Positions 26,101 through 41,100 of a stretch of 64,000 nt of DNA are shown here, piece after piece. The translations under genes and the position numbers were made by a program. This stretch comes from Owenia fusiformis (lineage: Eukaryota; Annelida; Polychaeta; Sabellida; Oweniidae). Numbering within the stretch: the first letter of the stretch is position 1; every line of letters starts with the position of its first letter. The stretch is taken from NCBI GenBank assembly GCA_903813345.2, contig CAIIXF020000001.1, positions 19,303,915 to 19,367,914 of the forward strand, written 5' to 3'. Below the pieces are notes generated by a model. That model made no database searches. It worked only from the letters and a program-made list of their open reading frames with translations, and was not told the origin of the DNA.

Positions 26101-29100
26101 AAACAATTTGTTCAAAATATTTATTTTCGCATTTTGTCTCAAACACAAAAACATACAGACACAGGATATCTTTTTACCCCTATTTTGTCTAACCTCAAAC
26201 TGTAGATTCAGGTCAGGTGTAATATTTTCTTAAAGGTGAATTTTTTCTTTTCTCAATTTAGGGTTAAAATGGGTCTATTTTGGGTCTTGCTTCATTCATT
26301 TTTGGGAGGTTTTGGAAGATTGGGGCTCAATTTTACAAAAAATTATAGGTCTGCTTTGGGTCCTCAAGATCAGGCCTTGTGCAATTTATGCAGTAGCTTA
26401 GGGGATGGCTACTTATATGTCCTAGAAGATATTTTAGGTATACAGATGCACATAGTCAAGGAGAGTTATTCTTTTGGAGATAATGTAAGATGGTAATAAA
26501 TATGGTAATATACATTACCTCCCCCCCCACTGAGGTAGGCTTTTCCATTGTTGAAAATAAATCCAACTGGACTGAAATTTGGTTAAATATCCGGAAACCT
26601 CTAATACCATATTTGATTTAAAAACACTTCTAAAATAAAATAAAGGACCCACGGTCCTGTGCTCACACAGTGTTTTGTGCAGCCAATGATGATTGACTTT
26701 CTACTTGAGAAAGTTCCCTGAAAATGACGAAGTCCTACTTTTTGTCAAATTTCATAGAGTAAACACCAAAAACTGTAATTTCAAGAGCTTTGAAATCTTC
26801 AGATATTGCATATACAGCAACTTCTACAAGTTATTTAAAAGTTCTACTTCAACAAAGTGTCTAGTATTTAAGTGTCTCATATTTACAGAAAATTTGACAT
26901 TTTGACGTCAAAATCAGCAATTTCTCGGAAACCAGGTGAACTTGGGAAATGGCGATGATAGGTCAAATAGGCATTATGGATATGCATATGGATATGACTC
27001 AATCCGAATAGCAGTTTTAATTTGTGTGGTCAATGTTGACGGATGGACGGACGGACCAATGGACGGACAGACGCCTGGTCGATCCCATAGGCTCACTGTG
27101 TGAGCCAATAAAAAAATCCAGTATCTCATAAATAAATGATCATACTGATCATGGTATAAATTTATCCAATGCTTTGGAATGGCTTAGGGAAATAAAAGCA
27201 GAATGTAAAGATCCCTGCGGGAACTAAAACACCAATTTATGGGATTTTTTTATTTTGTGAAATCATTTGCTCCTTTTTTCACTTGAGACAAACTCCATAT
27301 CTAAGACCTCCAAGCATAATTCATATACATCCCATGTAATAACTAATATACAGGGTGCTTCATATGTATGCACTCCCCCCCATATACTCATACATGTAGC
27401 ATTGGAACCCTATCATATTATATAACATTTTGTTCCTCATGGAAAGTTACATAAGAATGCAAAGTGTCAGAATCCATTGGTGTCCCTGAAAAAGATACAA
27501 CATATCAAAGAATGTTGGGATGGGTCATTTCGAGGGGAATTTCTGGTCATTTCGAGGACAATTGAAAAATGTAGTTTCGGTAATGCAGATTTCTAGCAGT
27601 TATCATCATGGCAGAGTTCAGTTGACACGTGTGTGGCAGTTATTCACAAAGATATATAGATAGGATTCATGCGACCTTTATGACTAAAAATGGGTAGCAG
27701 ACAAAATGAATAGATCATCGGACTCCAAAAACGACCAGAAATTGCCCTCTAAATGACCCCATACCCCTATACCTTGATTCATTGTATCTTTTTTTCAGGG
27801 ACACCAATGGATTCTGAAACTTTGCATTCTTATGCAACTTTCCACGACAAACAAAATGATATATATTATGATAGGGTACCAATGCTACATATGTGAGTTT
27901 ATGGGGGGTGCGTACATATGAAATATTCTGTATATACAGTGACATCTGTAAAGCGGAACATCTCTAGAAGTAGAACATACCTAGCGAAGCATTTGTATGG
28001 AAGTCAATGGGAAAGTTAGCGAGCTATATCCACCGATATTGCCCGATTACCCCGATATAGCCCGCTTACCTCGTTTTGATATTAGATTTCTTTAATAACC
28101 ATGATAATATCATGACGTCACGTCATTGATACAAAGTAACCATGGGAACAAAGGCATGTAATACATCAGTTATGTCACTATGACATGAAATATGCCTTCG
28201 TTCTTGCCCAAATATAGAGCCTCCCAAGGTCGGCCTATATTGGGAGAACTCAGGCATATTTCACGTCATAGTGACATAACCTCTAAGTAGAACACCTCTG
28301 TTAGTGGAACACTTCTCAGAGCCAAAAGACAAACAGATTAATGTTAAATTAACCTCAATAAGTGGAACGCCTCCCAAGTGGAAGACATTTAAGAAGGACC
28401 AGGGTTGTTCCACTTTGACAGGTTTTACTGTATTCAACTAACCTGTCTCTTGAATGATTCCAACTGAACCTTCATGAGTCGTCCCTGGCTGGACCCTCTG
28501 CCATAGTCAGGGAGGACCAGGACTTGAGCTGTTGCTCCTACTGCCTTGAGGGATTCCGTGATGAGCCCCTGAAGATTATGAAAATGCCTTTTTAGATACC
28601 TGATTTTGAAACTGAAGTGAAAAACTACATTTATAAGCAGATTTATTTGAAGACATGAAGTTTATTTTCATTTATTTCCTTAAAGGAAATGCCTTCCAAA
28701 CAAGAGGATGGGTATATTGAAATATAGGTCAAGGTTTTAAAAGTACCAAGATTTTTTGTGGATATGAATCAAATAAATGAGTGTCCCTTTTACAGCTCCT
28801 TTGAGAAGTAAAAGAGAAGCATATACATGTATCTCACCTTTAGAATCACTGATGCATCATTTTGTCGAGTCTGGGATTCATTTGCAAGTAGAATCTGCGC
28901 CAGGGCTAATTGGACAGGTGAAGGTACCTCTAGAAAAGTGATTTGTGACATCATCAACATGTTGCCTAGGTGATATAGGAAGCTTTGTCCAAGATGAACC
29001 AATGATGCAAATGTCTCCAAGCCTAATATCTATAAAATAATATAAATGAAATGTCAAAAATGGCACAACCACTGTGAATTACTTCATAATGAAATGAACA

Positions 29101-32100
29101 TTCCAAAGATACATCTGTTATATTTGTTGACTATAAGGTATGAGGTCTTATGATACAAATGCTGTGTATACACTGTATATTAATCTATGAATTGAATCTA
29201 GAAAATGTGTGAATTTATTTGGGGTGCCTCACCTGGTATTTGAAGAGCTCTGGTAGGTCAGTCAACTGTTTCACCATGTATGGAGTAAGGTCACTCAGTA
29301 ACAAAAGTTCATTATCAACACTTACACTCGACATGACACTCCTGGAGAAATACAAGGTCATATTTAAATTTATTTCTACTTATTTCTTTTAACCCATGTC
29401 CTATTATGACAACATACATGTAATTGATTGAATTGGTATATCATTCTTCAAACACTGACAAAAACTACTCAAAAATTTGGGCTTGTTAATTTTGAAACTT
29501 TAATATCCTTTTTACAAACCCCTCTCTCACTTTTATATTCAGCAAAATTGACCAATGACCTCACATGCAAAACAAATTTTTGAAAATTCTAAGTTTCCCC
29601 AAAGCACATCATTGCTTAGTATAAATAGAAGATAGGGGGTGGTATTACCTTAGTTCCTTTGCCCTGGAATAAGCAGCTGGGGCAACTACAGATACAACAG
29701 TAGACTTCGGATATTTGTGAGCAATCTTGAAACCCAGTAGACTCTCCTCACCTCGACCTACATAAATATTCAATTATAGATTCAGATGTTAAATATAAAT
29801 ATGGCTTGGAAACCATGAGGGAAGTTTATATCAACTTATCAATTTTGTTGAAATTTATTGTTTAATATGGTATAAAATTATTTTTGGTCTTCAAATAAAA
29901 TGATAACCAAATGACGTATAAAAACACAATTCCACTTAATTCATTATTATCAAGTGACAATAATGTAACTAAATACTGAATGTAATTAATCACTAAATGA
30001 CTGCATTTAATTGCACCCAACACATACAAAGAACAACCAGACAAAGTATCAACAAGTTAATAATCCATATCATATTCATTCAACTGGGTCTACCTTTATG
30101 TAATAAATACCATGATGAACTTACCATAAGTGAATAGACTGAAGTAATCCATATGAGAGTCATGATGCTGGAATTCAGACTTGAGTACTTTCCACATGAT
30201 GTTATAGCGACTTTCAGCCTCATTTTGAGATCCAAATCTAACATACACATGGGGTATCGTTGCAGCCTGTAATTCCAATACAAAATTTCATTTTATTTTT
30301 ACAAATATTCCTCTGATTGAAAAAGTTTTTATAAACATTCATACAATTTTCAGGTTGGTTTAGTAAACCAAATTAACACTTATTTGTACATCATAACACT
30401 ACACAAGCTTACAGTCTTGCATAAGTTATTCATTTCTCCTTGAACTACCTTAATTTATTAGTACCATCTATCAGTACTTTGATATACTTTCAAATTCATT
30501 TTAGTTTAAATTAGTGTTTTTTTACCTAAATATTTAGTTATGGATTTTATTTTATCAATCTTACCCATTTTCAAATTTTGGACAAATATATAAATAGCAA
30601 TATCAAATAAAATAAAATGATACCACAATTATACATAAATGTATATAGTAATATGAAATAGAGATGGAAAAGAAAGGCCAAAGTAAGACCCAATCTCTCT
30701 GAATCTCTTAATTCAAACAAAACTTAAACTAATCAAAATCCTGCTAACCCGGTGCATTAGAATAAACATCAAGCAGTTAGGTTACATAAGCTATCATTGA
30801 GAAAAAACTAATAGCTATATTATGGGAAGACCAGATCCAAAAATATGTGTGTATAATGTAATAAAAGTAAAACTTGCAACCTTTAAAGTCATTTTTGGCA
30901 TCCATTGACTGATACACTAAATATATACAGTGTCACATCAAGAGCTCAGTGTCACATCAAATGTTGAAAGTGTCACACCAAGGGATCAGTGTCACACCAA
31001 GTGTTCAAAGTCTCATCAAGTTTTCAGTGTCACACCAAGGGATCAGTGCCACACCAAGGTCTTGGTGTCACACCAAGTGTTCAAAGTCTAATCAAGCTTT
31101 CAGTGTCACACCAAGGTCTCAGTGTCACACTAATGCTTCAGAGTCATACACAGTTCAATGCCACATAAATAGTTCGGCATACAATTTAGGCTAATTACCT
31201 AACCTCAATTCAAATTTAATGACTGATCGACAAGTATGCTCATACTTATCGACAAGTATGCTCATACTTATCTTCTATAGAACATGCATAATATATGTAA
31301 GGCTTTTGCAAGTTAATATCTGTTTCAAATTTCTTAACCTATGTCCCCAAAAACAACACCCCACTCGAATCAATAATGGATCTTTACTTAAAACATAGAT
31401 CTCAAAAATTCCAATATTGATGGAAATATGATATCAATGATGTTAAATATGGAACTCACCTGCATGTTTTTATTGTAATATAATTATTTGTAAAAGTAGA
31501 AAATAAAATAAATTCCCTTTTAAATAAACCAAATAAAAAGCCCCAACAGGTCATATTTATGAAAAAAATACAAGAATCAGAACCAGATACTTAAGTTGCC
31601 TTAGCCTTAATTTAAACAAATCCAAGAATCCTGTTGCACCATTACATATTACATAGGCATAAATATAAGTGGTCATGTAGAGTAGATATATTGTTGTGTT
31701 AAGATTTTCAAATGGAACCCAGCCTCATCCATAAACAAGGCATTAACATGCAAAATGCCACCACCTGCCATTTGTTACAGGTGCCAACCACTGAATGCTG
31801 AATGCCAAATTCCAACAATCAAACACAGTCCACAAAAAAATTGGAGACCATAACAATATGTCACTACTTGTGGTGGTGACATAAAAATTAAAAATCAAAT
31901 AAATGTTATCCATTTAAAACTGGTAGCTTTGTATAAAATGTAAGTAAGACATAAATTTACAAAATGCAGATCCTAATGGCCGGCCACTTATAAATATCCC
32001 TAGATTTCATTCCTGTGCCTTTGTAAATAATACATTAAATGTTAGAATACATTAAGTGCCCTGTCCCTTATCCCTCTACATTCATTATCATTATAACATA

Positions 32101-35100
32101 ATAAAAAAGCAGTTCTGGTATGAGAGTTGTTAATTAAAATGTATAGTCAAAAATGTTAAAAAAGCGACACACTGCATACTCCACGGTGTCCCGAAAGTAT
32201 GGCCCCCCCATAGGCAGACATATACCAATGTCTCCATAGTATGTGTCACATATCCTTTTAAAGCTCATCCAAAGTTACATTGATTTACCAAGTATCATGC
32301 CTGTAACTTTTTCCCATTTGTGAGTTGAACCATGATACTTGGCAAATCAATGTAACTTTGGATAAGCTTTAAAATGAAATATGACACGTACTATGGAGAC
32401 ATCGGTATATGTCTGCCTAGGGGGGCCCAAATACTTTCGGGACACCCTGTACAACTTATAAGATAGTCCCAAAACTGTGCTGTTGGTATTTTACAATGCA
32501 CTTTTTATTTAAGAAGAACCATGCTAAACCTAATCTAGCTCAGAGGCATCACGATCATTGCCATAATTAAACAGGGCCATTTACTTACATGAGTGGATGA
32601 GTGGAATATATACTGTAGTTATCTTTTTAACTGATTCTAGGGAGGCTATAAATTAGTAAATTGTATTAGTATTTAGTAAATGTTTCACACTATGTATAAT
32701 ACCTAAAAATATATAACTACATTCAAGTACACATCAAGATATCTCAAGAAATATTAGTTATGAATGAAAAACCTGTCTACAGTGAACACATACTTGAGAC
32801 AGGTCAAGAATATTCATGTCAAGAGTTTTTGAAATGAAGTCCAAACAAAAAGATAAGAAGTATTATGGTGTTCACTGAAGAGAGGTTTTACTGCGTTACA
32901 GTATAGTACTTAGTTGTGTGTGTTTACATATTTGCTGACCTCATTTTCTGGCTCCTCATCTTCATCATCATCGTCAGCCTCATCATCATCATCCTCATCA
33001 TCAACAGTCATCTTTGACTCTTCAACATTATCTCTTGACCTCAGAAATGGAGGGGTTGGAGGGGGTGGGTTCTCCTTTGATTTGCCTTGGCCAGCTGGAG
33101 AGTCCTCAGTCTGGGGCTGTCTCACCTCCTCTCTACCAGGATCTTCAACATAGACAGATACAATGAGTAACTTATATTTCATATAAATGTTTTATAAATT
33201 GATGTAAGTTTAAAACAAAAATAAGGTAAACATGGTATACAGGGTGTCCCGAAAGTATGCCCCCCCCTAGGCAGACATATTCCAATGTCCTCATAGTATG
33301 TGTTATATATCATTTTAAAGCTTATCCAAAGTTACAATGATTTGCCAAGTATCATGGTTTAACTCCGAAATGGGAAAAAGTTACAGTCATTTTTAAAGTT
33401 AGTGTTTTGTCAAAATAAAGTTCAATTTTACACCACATCACTAGTCAATGAGTCCCCCCTTGGCCATGCTCACAGCAGCGATTATTTTCAGATATGACCT
33501 TAAAAGCCCTTCAAATAGGAGTGTGGAATTTTATAACCCTCTTAAAACCTGTTAAGGAACTTTAGAAGAGTTTCCTTAGAGTTTCTACCCTCACTGTTCT
33601 CTTTTTCCAACTCAATATCCATCCAACCCTGTAGTTAAAATGGCCCGGGAGGACACATTGACTATTGATTTAGTGTAAAATTAAACTTAATTTTGACCAA
33701 ACACTAAATTTTGAAATGCCTGTAATTTTTTCACATTTGAGAGTTGAACCATGATACTTGGCGAATCAATGTAACTTTGGATAAGCTTTAAAATGATATA
33801 TGACACATACTATGACGACACTGGTATATGTTTGCCTAGGGTAGATATTTACAGGTAATGATTGATACCCAGAACATGTTTGATTAATTGATAAATAAAC
33901 ATATTCAAATAATGTATTGAATTCTAAAATAGAATATTTGAGTGATTGGTGGTGACAATTTATTTAGAGTCTTGCTAACTGTCTCCAGTACATATATTCT
34001 AAAGTATTAATATAATATACAAGTGGTAGTTTAGGGAGGGTAGCAAAAGGTCTTCAATCAAAAAGATAAATCAATAATTCCCCACATACAAAAAATATTT
34101 TACTCCAGAAAGTAATATGAGATAGTTTAGCCTGAACACCATTAGCTTAAAAGACATAATAAGAAAAAAAAGAATTACCAAAACCATACTGTTGGAATAC
34201 ACATCTGAAAGGGCTACATGATTTAAGAATAATGGTGGATATTTTCATGTGAAGTAAGGTAAAGTCCAATAGAGTAAGTGAATAACAGAAGGTTGAATAA
34301 AATAAAGTCAAGTAAAGAGTCCACAGAAATGCCCCTAGAAGTACATGTAATTAAAGGGAGTTAATATTCATAAACACGAAAACATAGGGTCAATATTACA
34401 TTGATGTACTACATGTATTCTTATGTTGCTACACAGAATACCTTTGAAACACCCACACAGAGTAAAGTCAAATAGCTGAAACAGAAATATATGTTAGTTA
34501 TCACGAAAGAAGAAAGATCTGTTAATACTGTGCTATAAAGTTTGAACACATAATGTGAGGATTATATTCATCTTTGCTCTCACTGTCTTCAACATTATCA
34601 TTATCATCCTCCTGTGCATCATAATATTCATCATTTTTGTTTTTGTCATCATCATCTTCATCATTTTCATTTTTGTCATCATCATCTTCATCATTTTCAC
34701 GCAAGTCATCTTTTGCTATGAAGCCATGGTGCACCATGTCAATTGCATTTTCTACATTTGCTGGGGAGTTCTGGTGATCAACTTTGATTATTCCTAATTC
34801 AAAATAAATAGTATACTGCTCATAAATAAATATGTTACAATGTAGATAAACCAAGAACTTCCTCTTCAACTTTTCAGTTGCTCTTTTCCAAACCCATTAA
34901 TCATTTCAAGACAATGATTACAGTCCCCAGGATATACCTTAATTTCAAAACCTCCCAAATACTACTGGGCCACCATGTTTTACATGCAAATACTAGAATA
35001 TAGTATAAGGGTGTGATATAATTATCAACCCAGAAGCCAGTGGACAGCGACCTAAGATTTTTGCAACCTGATATTTTCAGGATTTATAAGGAAACTTAAA

Positions 35101-38100
35101 TTTCACTCAATTTCAAATAAGTTTTATATCCTGTAAAAATGTAATGAAAAATACTGAGAATTGAAAAGTTATCAAAAAAAGAGGGAATGACTTGTTCTGT
35201 CCCAGCTACTATATAAATACTTACTTTGCCCTTCTCCTTGCAATCCTTTGGTTTTAGAATTTTGATCAACTCTTGGTTTGGTTTTAAACTTAAAGTGTTG
35301 AGTGTGTGAGGCTATTTCTTGTTTGTTGGGATCTGCAGGCTCTAGAAAAGGAACAAAGAAAACCTCATTAAAAATATGTGTATGTAGAAACCGTGTTTAT
35401 AACTACATGTACATCATAACACGTTGGTACTATGACCACATCTAATAGGGAACTTTACTGAGATAACATATTTGTTTCCTCAAATAAAGTCTATGATTTT
35501 TCAGTTCATCTTAAATGGGATCAAAAATATGTCCAAATATGCAGTGTGAGGAGATGGAGAGCCATTACTTAAATTTTTGTTGTTTCCTATTTAAGAAAAT
35601 TAATCAGTCATTATGACTTTTTAAGTAACGAGCCCCTGATTACCTTCAGATCTAAGTTTTTCTAGTTGTTTCTTATAGCGCTGTAGTCTTGCTTGATAAC
35701 GTTTCTCAAACTCTTCCTGGTCAATATCAAGTAGCCTCCGCTGGAAGAGATCAATACAAAACATATATGTGGGAGGGGGATATGTAAAATGGGCACTTTG
35801 GCCAGAATTAAAAACTGAGAATTTTGCATCCACTTGAGAAAAAAATCTCAACATTAATAATGATCTATAGTTACATCCTCTTATATTTACATCTGAATTT
35901 TATTTTCAGTTTTGATGCTCACAATACCTTAATAATCTCAATTGTAAATTTTATGGACTTTGGGAAATGTGAAATTATGCTGGCTATTCAAAAGCAGAAA
36001 ATAGAGAGTAATTTTCTAGCTAAATATTCTGATTGAATACAGGTGATATAATATAGGTTTATACAGGTGATATAATATAGGTTTAGATAATACAGATAAA
36101 GATAAAATACATATTTCTGATACAAAGAGGGAAGACAAAACCAAGTACTTGCTTGGTTTATTGATTTATAAAAACAATTTTTATAAAAGACAAGAAAGTA
36201 TCATATCATATCTTACCATTGTATTTCCAGGTTCGATGTCTATGTGGTCTAAACTAGCGTCAACTCTTTTACTAGGGTTCAAATTTTTATGAGTATGATT
36301 ATTCTTTTTCCTAGATTTATCTTTGGATGTTGTTCCTTTGGCAAAGCGTTTCCTAGAACGAGATCCCTTAACTAAAGGGGGTTGTATTCGTTCTTGCTGT
36401 TGTTTCACAGCGCCATCTGGTGGAATGATTTTCTTTGTTGTCGTTTTTAATTTTCTAGGATCTATTTCCTGCTTGAACACCTGGTTATTTCCATTTATAC
36501 CCTTGTCACTTTCTTTATTATAATTTTGTGCTTTAACATCATCAAACTTAAGTTTGTTATCCTCTTCAATATTGCCATATTTATGTAATGGGTATTGTTT
36601 GACTGGAATGTCAAGAGCTTCAATGCGATTTCCATCTTTCATATTGAATTGCCACTTATAGCCAGTTCTAGCCTGATCCTTATGAATGGAGTCAATGTTA
36701 GCTTTCCCATTGAGAACAACCATTGCCTTTCGGACTTCTTTCTCATCTGTACGTGGGACGGCATCATAGTTAATACTAGCCTGAAATGGAAGTTACCTTT
36801 CTAAAGTATATACATGGCCTGAATTGTTTTTAATGTGAACACAGAACTTAAATTATAAATTATTTTCTGATTAAATGTCTACAATTCATTGTCACCCATT
36901 TCTGAGCATGATGAATCAACAATTTCAGCTATTAACTGTTCATTTTTATTTTGAGGTTTAATTGCTCCATCTATCCATACAGCAAGTGTTTATACACGAT
37001 ATACGATATAGAAAAACACTGTATTGAGATAATTAATACTAGCCAATATTCAATAATTTTGTCAACAAGTAGAAATGCAGATTACAACCTAAAAGATATT
37101 CAAGTCCTATTGTTTATTTAAATTAAATCAAGAAATATAAATTTCCTTTAAACATACTTTAATCTTCTCATCTTCCTCTCCACCTATTGTGTCAAAATCC
37201 TTTCCATCATCAGAATTTTCAACAACCTTTTCTCTGTTCCAAGTCTCCTCCATTTTCTTCAACTGTGTTGCTTCATCATACTTGGGGCTCAGCTCAGTGC
37301 TTCTTCCAACTTTTTGATTCTTAGCTGCTTCACGTGGCTTGTCTACAAGAGAATAATGATACTTTGGTTAGTATTCGTACAGTATTATATCAAATATGGG
37401 CTCAGGGCCTATTACATTAACTCATTTGTATAGTAGGTTGACGAGAAGGACCTGAATTTAAGACAATCAATTTCTGTCACAAAACTTCTTCGTTAAGTTA
37501 ATTTCAGTCTGGAAATCACAATTTATTTCAAAAAAATTATAAACTAAAAGAGTCAATATATCCATTGTTTTCATTCATATATATGATATAGGTGCACAAG
37601 GCAGACAGTCTTAATTATTCAATTTCACCATACAATGAACATTATTCTTATTGGGGTTTGATACCTATAATGACTTGTAACTTACCAAAAGACATGCGAT
37701 TTAGATTCTTTGAAAGAAGCTGGACTTTGTTTAGATCTGGTATTTGTCTCTCAACATCATCATATTTATCGTCACCGACGAAGCTAGACTGTAATAGATG
37801 TTTATGCAAAATGTTACCACCTGCAATTTGTTATAGATGCTGACCGCCAAACACCAACCACCGAACACCAACCACTTGCGGTAGTGACATAGCATGGTGA
37901 TATTTTGGACAAAAAGCTATTTCTTAATTTTTGATAAGACATGTAATACACATGCATGTTAACCTTAAGCTGTTCATATCATGAAAGGTATAATGTGAGA
38001 AATATGTGTTGCTTTGTATGTACATATTGCTATTAAAGTAATGAAATAAACAACATATTGTTATTATCATTGTGAAACAGAAATGTATAAAATTGAATAG

Positions 38101-41100
38101 TATACAAAATTGGATGTAACATAAAAACCTTCACAGGTACCACAATAAATATATCAATTCAATCTAATTAATCTTATCTCATATCATCTGTTGAGTATAT
38201 GGAGCTCTTACGTAGTCATAAAAAAATTTCCCAACCTCAACAACAGACCAAGTTTTTTGATAATTGTTTTGTTGAATTTCCTAATTTCTCAAACAGTATA
38301 CATGGTATTGATACAATAAATAATATGCTGGTGGTGATTAACAGAAACTTCATAAAGTTACGAAATCGTAAATCAATAATTGTAACCATGGATATAATGA
38401 TGTCATAGTTAGAGAACAATGGACTTAAAGAATTCCAAACTTAACGGAAATTTCTTTTAATGGTCTCCTGATGAACAAATGAATATCCTGTGATGATTAA
38501 TTAATCATTAAAAAACTAATAATCTACATGTACAGTATATGTTTAAACAGACGTGCTCCTACAATATTTTCTAATAATTTATATAACCACAAACATTTCA
38601 TTTGCATCTATTTATGTTTCTCATCATGACAATCTATTTATTCAGATTATATTCAAGAGGATATGAAAAGAATGATTGGTAATTGTATTCAAACTGATGT
38701 TGACTTTCTACATTGTCTAAAATGAAGGTGCCCAATGACTTTGACATTTTTATTATTTATTATAATGTCTGTATTTTCTGAGCTCGATGGAATACTCAAT
38801 TTTCAATGCCACCCATCTAGCTTTTTAAGCTGATGAAAATATTGATGTTTTTAGGTATGTTTTTTACGTCATTCCATAATACAACCCATACTTAAACCCA
38901 TAATAGTAACATTCCCATAATACCACGGTTACCACCCATGATAACGATCCCATAATACAACCCTATTTGATGAACCTTTGCACTCATATAATTTACTGCG
39001 TTTGCTAGATACAACATTACTATGGGCACTCACTGAAACATTACAACTATGCCACAGTTACCACGGCTTAGAATTTGTAATTTTGCTTTAGCCACATTGA
39101 TGTGGGGTAACGGAACTTAATTCTGGAATTACCAGAATTAATACTTGCTAATTGTGATTAAAATGTTCCTCTTGTCGTTCCTATTCCTATTTACCAGATG
39201 TTTACATAAATAACATTTTTCCTGCTTTCTATGCATGAACTGTACAATGTTAATTCTACATGTAATTTGTATGACTTTGTTCTTCATAATTTCTCCCCAA
39301 TTCGTTCTATTTCACTCATAAAAACAATGAAACTGCCACAATGTTTTATGTAGGGGTTATTTGTACAGGTGATGCAACCTCACAATGAACCACACGGATC
39401 CAGCTACCACAACATATGTATTTTATGCAGATGTCATATGATATAAGTGAGCAACAACAGCACAGTCCTACAATCCAGCAGATGAGATAAGTTAAAAATG
39501 AGATTCAATGAGATGACACTTTCATATATTCTGGTGGTTTTAATTTTGGCCACATCAACTGATGGAAAGAAACGATGTATCAAGCACCCAACAGCAACAT
39601 GCCGAACAAGTAGGGATTGTCCAAACACATACAAGTGCAATAGAGGAACAAACACATGTTGTAGGGATAGGAAATATCCAGAAGATTGCAAGACTCTAAT
39701 TGATGACTCAACTAATGCCCCATACAAATGCAGAGGAGGGGGAAGTAAGAGATGTCAAGATTTCGGTGACTATGTTTGTATCGTAGATCCCTCTGGTAGG
39801 AATCTTTACTCCCTGTGTTGTGAGGATGCTGTCTGTTTTGATGATGGTAAGATGCACAGAAAGTACCAAGGTGAATGGACAAAGCCGGATGGTTGCACTA
39901 CATGTACCTGTGAATCAAAGAACAACCCAAAATGTGATAGCTCAAAATGTCAAAACAAATGTGGTATGTAATTTTCATTCTGAATACCAATATTAATATG
40001 TCAATATTTTATAATTAATTTTGTGGTTCGGTGAAGTTTAACTCTTAGTTTGATTCACTATTTTAGCTGTATATTTGCTATACATTTATATTAATTTGTA
40101 TTATTTATATATTTGTATTAGTGTATATTTCTAAAATATAAAACAAAGTGTTAATTGGAGTGTAAATCTAAAATCTTTTTCATTGTAGGCGAATTTTCTA
40201 AATCTTCTCCATGCCCCACATCTTTTGGTGTCAAAACATGCGGTAGCAAGATCCAGATAAGAAAATGTACAAATCCCAAAAATGACTTGCAATTACAACG
40301 CAATACTGAACTGAACATTGATAACTGTCCTCCTGAGTCCCCTGCCCAATGTCCACAACCAGGGGTTGCTAGAACTGAAAAAGCTCAAATCATTCTAGGT
40401 GGAAATGAGGTGACTCCACCATTCAATTATCGATGGATGGCTATATTTTTGGATAATAAGGGAAATCTTCATTGTGCCGGCACGGTTCTTAGTCCAAGCC
40501 ATATATTAACAGCAGCACATTGTTTCACTGATTTGCAAATGCCACTATCTTCCTTTAAAAGGTTAATCACAGTCAAAACTGGCAAACATGATATACCAAA
40601 AGAGGAACCTTATGAACAAATAAGAAAAATTAAAAATGTGTCTGTTAATAAGGATTTTGACTCATTGAATAATGATATTGCTATAGTTACCCTTGATTCA
40701 CCACTTCAGTTTAATGAATACACGCAACCAATTAATCTTCCTCAAACTGCTAGCTTTGATGCACAAACCGTGAAGAAATTACGGAAAGGTCTGTGTAAAG
40801 TTGTTGGATGGGGCGTTCACGATGCATCAAATCTTTTTCAGTACTCAGATATTTTAAGGAATGTAGAAATCAATCTTCAAAGAAATTGTACTCTAAACTC
40901 AGTATCTGATAGAGAAAAAGTGACAGACAATATGTTCTGTGCTTCTGCTAAAAACCCAAATAAGACCCATGGGCCCATAAGATTTGATTCATGTTTTGGT
41001 GATTCTGGGGGACCCTTAATGTGTCGTGTAACAGACAAATGGTATCAGCATGGTATAGTAAGCTGGGGACCTTCCTTTTCATGTGGGGAACAATCTGGGG

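Noticed and set aside
30949-31194. Plus-strand frame with repeated SHQ/VTP words
   Set aside because: It comes from the degenerate CAGTGTCACACCAAG tandem repeat; no start context or conservation.
32914-33153. Plus-strand poly-serine frame
   Set aside because: It is the antisense of the Asp/Glu-rich exon of the large gene.
34555-34797. Plus-strand Ile/Phe-rich frame resembling a membrane protein
   Set aside because: It is the antisense of the GAT/GAA-rich acidic exon 34793-34584; the hydrophobicity is an artefact of ATC/TTC codons.
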